Assembly: GCF_039555335.1 (NCBI RefSeq)
Contig: NC_092636.1
Span: 55,173,706-55,237,705 of the forward strand
Reading direction: 5' to 3'
Length of the DNA: 64,000 nucleotides
Origin: Amphiura filiformis
Lineage: Eukaryota; Echinodermata; Ophiuroidea; Amphilepidida; Amphiuridae
Part shown: piece by piece, positions 61,201 to 64,000 of the stretch
Layout of the letters: each line of letters starts with the position of its first letter
Position numbering within the stretch: position 1 is the first letter of the stretch
Position numbers and translations under genes: made by a program
Notes under the pieces: model-generated
Databases searched by the model: none
Told to the model about the DNA's origin: nothing
The model's input: only the letters and a program-made list of their open reading frames with translations

Positions 61201-61476
61201 TATGAGTTTACTATAAACACAAGTAAATATCCCAAAATATGTGTTTAAAAACACACAGGAAAATACACAGACAAAGTTGGTAAAGTGTATTCAGTAATTA
61301 AAATAGTTAATTACCTTTATTGCACTAATTATGTCTCTTGGTCCGGTGACTGCAGGGTCAAATTCAAAATGGCCTTTACTGGTTGCCAAGGCAACAGAGG
61401 CCATAATCATGCCTGGTTTCTTCATCAATGTAGATTCAATCAAGTTGACGCAGGAGGAGCATGTCATTCCACTCAC
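36999..61476 (-). CDS. ATP7: Copper-transporting P1B-type ATPase (ATP7), 3' 16 exons, partial at 5'
   Basis: ATP-driven Cu(I) pump of the Golgi and plasma membrane that loads secreted cuproenzymes and exports copper. Sixteen exons splice with GT-AG borders and compatible phases into 898 residues ending at TGA. Landmarks in order: the last heavy-metal-binding domain (GMTCSSC, Cys6/Cys9), first membrane segments, actuator loop with TGES (about 282), the CPC copper site (about 408-410), phosphorylated DKTGT (Asp about 452), SEHPIG (His about 494), GCG of the nucleotide domain (about 524), [12 protein letters not shown] (about 710), and the last two membrane segments with Tyr-Asn (about 775) and MAMSS, which supply copper ligands. 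The C-terminus has a dileucine (MRLLSAADE), plausible for trafficking. All catalytic residues are intact. Human ATP7A/B match throughout in order. Earlier metal-binding domains lie past the right edge of the window. Confidence 0.97.
37240..37883 (-). other. ATP7 intron, nothing recognised
   Basis: AT-rich, no repeat or gene identified. Confidence 0.6.
37884..37986 (-). CDS. ATP7: ATP7 exon: membrane segment 8 with MxxSS
   Basis: 103 bp, acceptor TTATTTCAG, donor TT|GTAAGT. In the frame set by its neighbours it reads [20 protein letters not shown] then [13 protein letters not shown], a clear match to human ATP7B. The long open frame here is in another frame and is spurious. Confidence 0.95.
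37987..38419 (-). other. ATP7 intron, nothing recognised
   Basis: AT-rich, no repeat or gene identified. Confidence 0.6.
38420..38537 (-). CDS. ATP7: ATP7 exon: membrane segment 7 with Tyr-Asn
   Basis: 118 bp, acceptor TTTGTTTCAG, donor G|GTGAGT. Encodes [20 protein letters not shown] and the helix [15 protein letters not shown]. Tyr-Asn are copper-site residues. Confidence 0.95.
38678..38940 (+). mobile_element. tRNA-derived SINE, box B deleted
   Basis: GGCACGGTGGCGCAGCGGTA is the tRNA-like box A head. The body (GTGTTGTGCAC, CTCTCTACCCAGGGG) continues to TGCTATATAAATGTCAACA. Compared with the copy at 40643-40790, the stretch from the anticodon region through box B (GGTTCGAACC) is missing. 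Confidence 0.8.
39402..40641. mobile_element. TIR element with repeated GTGTTAAGTCCA motifs
   Basis: Ends ATATGAAGAGCTTATTTCCAA and the inverse (TTGGAAATAAGCTCTTCATAT) bound 1.24 kb. GTGTTAAGTCCA occurs at about 39428, 39576, 39608, 40379 and 40418, plus the inverse TGGACTTAACAC near the right end, mostly after AAAC or AAAT. There is no transposase. It lies in an ATP7 intron. Confidence 0.8.
40643..40790 (-). mobile_element. tRNA-derived SINE with boxes A and B
   Basis: On the minus strand: GACACGGTGGTGCAGTGGTA (box A) and GGTTGGTTCGAACCTTGG (box B), then a body shared with the SINE at 38678. The 3' part is cut where the neighbouring TIR element begins. Confidence 0.82.
40882..41085 (-). CDS. 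ATP7: ATP7 exon: GDGVNDSP hinge
   Basis: 204 bp, acceptor TGATTTCAG, donor AAG|GTAAGA, phase 0-0. Encodes [38 protein letters not shown] and the [13 protein letters not shown] end. Confidence 0.97.
41086..41770 (-). other. ATP7 intron, nothing recognised
   Basis: AT-rich. Plus-strand frame 41119-41433 has no domain. Confidence 0.5.
41771..41913 (-). CDS. ATP7: ATP7 exon: P-domain with TGDN
   Basis: 143 bp, acceptor TTGTTTCAG, donor CAG|GTAGGG. Encodes [20 protein letters not shown] and [17 protein letters not shown]. Confidence 0.96.
41955..43437 (+). mobile_element. LINE 3' fragment in ATP7 intron
   Basis: A frame ending at 42200 reads [20 protein letters not shown] then VHQHVSGL, the typical C-terminal end of non-LTR ORF2 proteins (LP..VV..., FK..V...). 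A 1.2-kb 3' UTR follows, with diverged ATGTAGGCC..TTTAGCCTATTAT repeats, then AATAAA and (AAACTATG)n at about 43395-43418, a microsatellite tail usual for LINEs. It is strongly 5'-truncated. Confidence 0.7.
43626..43781 (-). CDS. ATP7: ATP7 exon: nucleotide-binding domain, end
   Basis: 156 bp, acceptor CTTTACAG, donor G|GTAAGG. Encodes [13 protein letters not shown] and [10 protein letters not shown]. The first codon completes Glu. Confidence 0.95.
43782..44568 (-). other. ATP7 intron with an interspersed repeat
   Basis: About 44400-44520 (GATACTGCGACCAGTGAAATAC) resembles 44947-45090 (AATACTGCGGTGAGCAAAATAC) in the next intron. No gene. Confidence 0.45.
44569..44782 (-). CDS. ATP7: ATP7 exon: nucleotide-binding domain, middle
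   Basis: 214 bp, acceptor TCCCACAG, donor G|GTGGGT. Encodes [23 protein letters not shown], then an acidic low-similarity linker, usual for this loop. Confidence 0.93.
45369..45551 (-). CDS. ATP7: ATP7 exon: phosphorylation site and start of nucleotide domain
   Basis: 183 bp, acceptor TTGTTTCAG, donor GAG|GTAAGG. Encodes [15 protein letters not shown] (phospho-Asp) and [18 protein letters not shown], whose His corresponds to the site most often mutated in human Wilson disease (H1069). Confidence 0.97.
45552..46140 (-). other. ATP7 intron, nothing recognised
   Basis: Noncoding. Open frames overlap the exon edge only. Confidence 0.5.
46141..46332 (-). CDS. ATP7: ATP7 exon: CPC copper-binding helix
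   Basis: 192 bp, acceptor CTTTACAG, donor AAG|GTGAGT, phase 0-0. Encodes [20 protein letters not shown] then [22 protein letters not shown] is the transport-site signature of copper P1B pumps. Confidence 0.97.
46373..49168. mobile_element. Large TIR element in ATP7 intron, split by a DIRS fossil
   Basis: Ends TAGGCCAGTAAAA and TTTTACTGGCCTA, with CTA duplicated outside (46370-46372 and 49169-49171). Each arm runs about 330 bp and contains, in inverted order, AAGTCTACCAAAATCAACCT and two CAAAATGGCCGCCAAA-like blocks. The centre is occupied by the 47040-48700 element. Confidence 0.85.
47040..48700 (+). mobile_element. DIRS-type (tyrosine-recombinase) retrotransposon fossil
   Basis: GC-richer than its surroundings. 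Peptides resembling the DIRS RNase H end ([28 protein letters not shown]) come first and tyrosine-recombinase-region peptides ([30 protein letters not shown]) later, all on the plus strand. Both ends are missing or unrecognised. It is heavily broken and looks old, though it is younger than the TIR element that contains it. Confidence 0.65.
49643..49722. repeat. 80-bp snap-back palindrome
   Basis: TAGTCTCCTACG...GGTTACGCTCCCTCCACA is followed directly by its inverse with about four mismatches in 40. It is probably a very small MITE. Confidence 0.8.
50122..50262 (-). CDS. ATP7: ATP7 exon: membrane segment 5
   Basis: 141 bp, acceptor TTTTTTTCAG, donor CAT|GTAAGT. Encodes [20 protein letters not shown] and the following hydrophobic helix. 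Confidence 0.95.
50263..51167 (-). other. ATP7 intron, nothing recognised
   Basis: AT-rich; no gene or clear element. Confidence 0.5.
51168..51292 (-). CDS. ATP7: ATP7 exon: end of actuator domain
   Basis: 125 bp, acceptor TTGCACAG, donor AAG|GTAAAT. Encodes [12 protein letters not shown] and [12 protein letters not shown]. Confidence 0.96.
51367..51510. mobile_element. Small MITE
   Basis: CCTTTCGCACTGGCC and AGGCAGTGCAAAAGG are near-inverse ends. Confidence 0.5.
51872..52266. mobile_element. MITE related to 4196-4336
   Basis: AGATAAAACGACTAGTTTGC and CTGACGTCA at the left pair with TGACGTCAG and GCAAACTAGTCTTTTTATCT at the right. Confidence 0.8.
52310..52559 (-). CDS. ATP7: ATP7 exon: actuator domain with TGE
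   Basis: 250 bp, acceptor TTTTCACAG, donor G|GTAGGT. Encodes [18 protein letters not shown] to [20 protein letters not shown] is the dephosphorylation motif. It ends in a split Gly codon. Confidence 0.96.
52892..53225. mobile_element. MITE next to an ATP7 splice donor
   Basis: TACCGTATTTCGTCAA and AATAAACTCCCCC on the left pair with GGGGGAGTTTACTTGACG and AAATACAGTA on the right. The element ends 18 bp from the exon ending at 53244. Confidence 0.8.
53244..53477 (-). CDS. ATP7: ATP7 exon: membrane segments 3-4
   Basis: 234 bp, acceptor TTCTATTAG, donor AAG|GTAATA, phase 0-0. Encodes [36 protein letters not shown] and [22 protein letters not shown] ends 18 bp beyond this donor. Confidence 0.96.
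54371..54664. mobile_element. Penelope-like fragment with inverted ends
   Basis: GATTGAATAAATTTCTTTTG at 54371 is inverted at about 54645-54664. On the plus strand 54505-54640 encodes [20 protein letters not shown], the conserved region after the GIY-YIG domain. On the minus strand the left part carries a hammerhead core. The opposite orientation of tail and ORF reflects rearranged terminal repeats, known for Penelope-like elements. Confidence 0.65.
54419..54452 (-). ncRNA. Hammerhead-ribozyme core in Penelope fragment
   Basis: Minus strand: CTGAAGA, one base, then GTCTATC-GCCCAT-GATAGAC (perfect 7-bp stem II with a 6-nt loop), then GAAAC. All core bases of the CUGANGA and GAA boxes are present. 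Stems I and III are not clearly resolved, so activity is uncertain. Confidence 0.6.
54701..54854 (-). CDS. ATP7: ATP7 exon: first transmembrane segments
   Basis: 154 bp, acceptor CTGTTACAG, donor CAG|GTGAGT. Encodes [20 protein letters not shown] and, after [11 protein letters not shown], a second hydrophobic stretch ending LCTPIQ. It matches human QWKKSF.. and TFVQ.. boundaries. Confidence 0.93.
55074..55491. mobile_element. TTAA-flanked MITE in ATP7 intron
   Basis: Ends AGATGCACGCAGGAT and ATCCTGCATGCACCT are near-inverse, with TTAA at 55074-55077 and 55488-55491. Confidence 0.8.
55976..56052 (-). CDS. ATP7: ATP7 exon: linker after the last metal-binding domain
   Basis: 77 bp, acceptor TTTGTAG, donor GTAAGT. 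Encodes [10 protein letters not shown] and [10 protein letters not shown], completing the metal-binding fold. It ends with CA of a Gln codon finished by the next exon. Confidence 0.9.
56516..56650. repeat. Interspersed repeat, family of 7545-7700
   Basis: Shares CCCATTCAG, TTCACACTCCCTGTG and TAGGGGTGTA with the copy at 7545. Confidence 0.6.
56697..56987. mobile_element. hAT-like MITE in ATP7 intron
   Basis: CAGGGTCTTAGCTAG and CTAGCTAAGACCCTG are exact inverse ends, with flanking GGAGCAAC and GGAGCAAT as an 8-bp target duplication with one change. Confidence 0.85.
57950..58020 (+). repeat. Decayed tRNA-like sequence (possible SINE head)
   Basis: CCCGTGGTGAAGTGGTTAAG resembles box A, and ATGGGCTTCTAATCCAT can form an anticodon arm with TCT (Arg-type). 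The T arm is degenerate, so this is not a working tRNA gene. Confidence 0.4.
58320..59460 (+). repeat. Composite tandem array in ATP7 intron
   Basis: About fifteen diverged units built from CCACAAACCGCGAAA, a variable middle (GATCGCCAACAACTGCCGCT, or TTTGGATATCCAAC, or TTAGCTCCCGATAGAG) and GATTGCCCCGCAGGGCTACA with AAGAA. Units of about 27-105 bp alternate in a higher-order order. Not a CRISPR array: unit and spacer lengths vary and the context is an animal intron. Confidence 0.75.
59876..60343. mobile_element. MITE with 90-bp terminal inverted repeats
   Basis: ATCTACCAAAAAAACGTTGA, ACCTCGGCTCACTTTTTG and AAACTTGGTCCCATTTG in the left arm are matched almost exactly in the right arm, differing mainly in poly-A length. 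It is probably recent. Confidence 0.88.
60344..61314 (-). other. ATP7 intron, nothing recognised
   Basis: AT-rich, no gene. A short direct repeat (TAAATTCCTTCAACTCAGA) occurs twice at about 60515-60552. Confidence 0.5.
61315..61476 (-). CDS. ATP7: ATP7 exon: last heavy-metal-binding domain
   Basis: Acceptor TTTTCACAG, donor AAG|GTAATT; 54 codons, phase 0-0. Encodes [15 protein letters not shown] through [10 protein letters not shown]. The CxxC copper site is intact. The first codon is GTG inside the reading frame, not an initiator. Confidence 0.95.
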
Positions 61477-61847
61477 CTGTGAAAATTAAATTAAACCAAG
61501 CAATTAATGGAATGGATCATTAAATAATTATTAGTCAATTTGCTAAGTGAAGGAAAGTTTCTGTGAAAAAATCTTTCTTCTTCTAAGCAAATACGATGTA
61601 TTTCTTTCAAAATTAGGATTGATAAGTTTCAGCAATTCATTACGATGATAAAAAAACAAAAACAACATGAATTACTTTGTAGTATTCTACCCATCAGAAC
61701 CTTCAAATGAAAAGCCCCTTGTTGTTTTCCAAGAATACATTGAAAAGGGATAGGTGTTATTTCACATGTCTAATTGCAAGTGGCCATGGCCACTGAGCAG
61801 ATTTCCACCTTTATGATGATGTGCCATATATTATTTGTATACCTAAA

Positions 61848-62385
61848 TATACTGCACCAAACAAGTATCCTTACACTTGGAAAAATATAATCACAATTTC
61901 AAAACTGAATAATATTGGGGTAAATTTGTTTTTTAAATTGATGCACTATCTAATCCTGCACATAAAGACACCATATTGAATCCAATGTGTCCTCAAGAAG
62001 TAAAGTTACAAGCAATTGAATAGACGAAGGTCCAGTTTTAAAAGTGACAAACTGGCCTATACAAGGCACAAAAAGATAACTTTCATTTTATTTGTCAGTT
62101 CTTTTGTTTCAGTTTTCTTATGTTCCTTTTCTTTTAAATTAAAGGCACGCATAAATTAGCCATTCACCACTCTCAAACCAAATGTCTAGTCTGTGGAGTT
62201 TTGAATAGGCAAGTTTGTCACTTTTAAAACTGGACCTTTGACTGATCAAATGCTTGTAACTTTGCTTCTTGAAGTCACATTCGATTCAATGAGGTGTCAT
62301 AATGTGCCGGATTAGATAATGCATAGATTAAACAAATATATTTACCCAAATATGGTTTAGTTAGGATATTTTTTGGCGCAGTATA
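61848..62385. mobile_element. TIR element with about 250-bp arms
   Basis: TATACTGCACCAAAC, AAAGTTACAAGCA and GGTCCAGTTTTAAAAGTGAC in the left arm recur inverted in the right arm. It lies upstream of the first ATP7 exon in the window, probably in an intron. Confidence 0.85.
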
Positions 62386-64000
62386 ATTATGTAAAAGTCA
62401 CAATGGTTTGGAGGAGTCACACCTTTTGGTGACAGTGTCTTGATGCTTCTGACTCCTCAAGAGCCCACTGTGTCTATTATCTTGCATTTGTCATTTGATT
62501 GTAAACTAATATGTTATTTTATTTTGCTTTTGATGATTTTTAGCCAAATTTGTAAAATAAAAATATAAAGATTTCAACAGCTGGCAATGCAAATTTTGCA
62601 TTAAAATAACCCCCAAACCTCCCGCCCTTGTTAATTAATGAAAATCCTCAGGACAAAACCAAAAAAGCAATTTATGCGGCCTTATATTGCTTTTATCATA
62701 ATTATGTTTGGTTCCTCCCTCTAATCGCCACCTTAATACTAAAAAATCCACAATTTCAGTGCATTTTCAACTAGTTCATATATAAAGGGTTAATAGAAGT
62801 AATTAAGAAAGGCAGAATATTAAATCCTTCCAATACCAGCTAGAGAGATTTGTATTAGCTTCAATGTCATAAAAGTGTGGTTTGTAATTCCTATGTTATA
62901 TTTCATAGAGTTGGTAATAAAAAAGTAATAAAGTATTCATAATTGTCTACATTAAACTGGAGAATTCCTGCAGATATAACTGTTCAAATTGAAATACAAA
63001 ATTTAAAATAAATTGCTTACATGTTAAATTCAGTATTTTGGAGGTAGCAGCTAAACATTGCCATTTTATTCTGCAGTTATGCTTGATATCAACAGAGATA
63101 CCATTGATCTTTTTGTATTAAGGTTGAGTGGCAATGGCTAACTGACATTCCTCATGAAATAATCACATGAATTACATGATCTTTAAAGCTTGTTTTTGTT
63201 GTTGAAAGGTTTCAAAATTGTTCATCGCTGTTTAACAACTTGCATCTCTGTGGTTTACTTCGTTTCGCAAACCACACAAATGACATGGACGCAACATTGT
63301 TAAATCATGATAAACATGGGTAAAATATGGTTGAATCCCTAATTACATATATGGTAGGTGGCAACAATGCTATGTGGTGTTCTTTTTAGTCAACTCTTTT
63401 AGTAGTGTTTCTTCCTATCTCTGAGCAGCCCAATAAAGCAGAGTAGGGAATTTGCGGTAATCTTTGTGCTATTTTTGCTTCAAAAAGCAGCAGAATTATG
63501 CAATTATTGTGGGCCAAATTCAACCATGTGATTGTTAGAGTCAACACTATATAGTGACAATCCTTGTACTTTTGAATTTAAAAAGTAGCCCCATCATGCA
63601 CCTGCAGCAAAATCAAAGTATTTTAAAATTCTGTTCCACCTTGTATCACCCACTTATGTTTTCAATTATAACCCATCAATCAAACCACTGAAGAAGATAC
63701 TTTAGAACCCCACACTACTAGGGCAAGCTATTCAATTACTAGTCAGTTACAACATACACTCTTGAGTCCCAAACACTTGTATCTACCTATCCAAGACATG
63801 CTCATCTGTCAGTACACAGTTCTTTAACCCCAATAGGCTTCTACATGCATAAAATGACCTTTGAGTGTGTTGGGTACAAAAACTCATACTCCACAACTTA
63901 AGGCCAACTATTGAGCTATGTTTATTATATAGAGTTATTGACTTTTGCCATGAGAGATGAGATCATTTGGGCTCATAGTGAGGGTACAGCAAACTGTGAA
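62386..64000. other. No exon seen (probable ATP7 intron)
   Basis: I searched the minus strand for another GMTCxxC metal-binding exon and found none. The sequence is AT-rich and noncoding. Confidence 0.5.

Noticed and set aside
61480-64000. Additional ATP7 heavy-metal-binding exon
   Set aside because: No GMTCxxC-encoding segment with splice sites seen on the minus strand; earlier exons are probably outside the window.

Overview
This is animal nuclear DNA: multi-exon genes with GT-AG introns, AT-rich, packed with small inverted-repeat transposons and tRNA-derived SINEs. Interspersed motifs such as TAGGCCTA, the collagen-C1q gene family, and the LINE and Penelope remnants suit a marine deuterostome. 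An echinoderm is my best guess, by impression only; no species can be named. It is not bacterial and holds no CRISPR.

Layout. Positions 1-9 kb are intergenic, with many MITEs and one likely last exon of a plus-strand gene (4007-4074). Positions 9-28 kb hold a tandem cluster of three minus-strand collagen-like C1q-domain genes: copy A at 9809-10711, copy B at 18170-19051, and copy C at 22762-23647, which is frameshifted. Each is one coding exon encoding a signal peptide, a cysteine cluster, a Gly-X-Y stalk and a C1q head. Copies B and C share a matching noncoding first exon and promoter-side DNA, so the duplicated unit includes regulatory sequence. A Penelope-like remnant, a truncated LINE and several MITEs lie between them. 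Positions 28-36.7 kb are repeat-rich and noncoding. They include a 2.3-kb stretch strewn with CGGATGTTAC and GTTAAC motifs, and a repeat carrying four direct DR1 nuclear-receptor-type sites about 147 bp apart.

Positions 37-61.5 kb hold the 3' two-thirds of one minus-strand gene, a copper-transporting P1B-type ATPase (ATP7). I reconstructed 16 exons with exact splice sites, all phases compatible, giving 898 residues from the last heavy-metal-binding domain to the stop. Two of these exons (54701-54854 and 37884-37986) are easily missed because they are short or lie in another frame. The gene's 5' part, with further metal-binding domains, lies beyond the right edge. Its introns carry SINEs, a LINE 3' end, a DIRS fossil nested inside a TIR element, a Penelope fragment with a hammerhead-like ribozyme core, several MITEs and a 1.1-kb composite tandem array.

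The two gene sets look functionally unrelated: secreted C1q-type recognition proteins, and copper export or loading in the secretory pathway. No wholly new multi-gene system is evident. The most notable signals are a sharp-edged gene-conversion-like tract between C1q copies A and C, the phased DR1 array, the unexplained CGGATGTTAC/GTTAAC array and the hammerhead motifs in Penelope debris.
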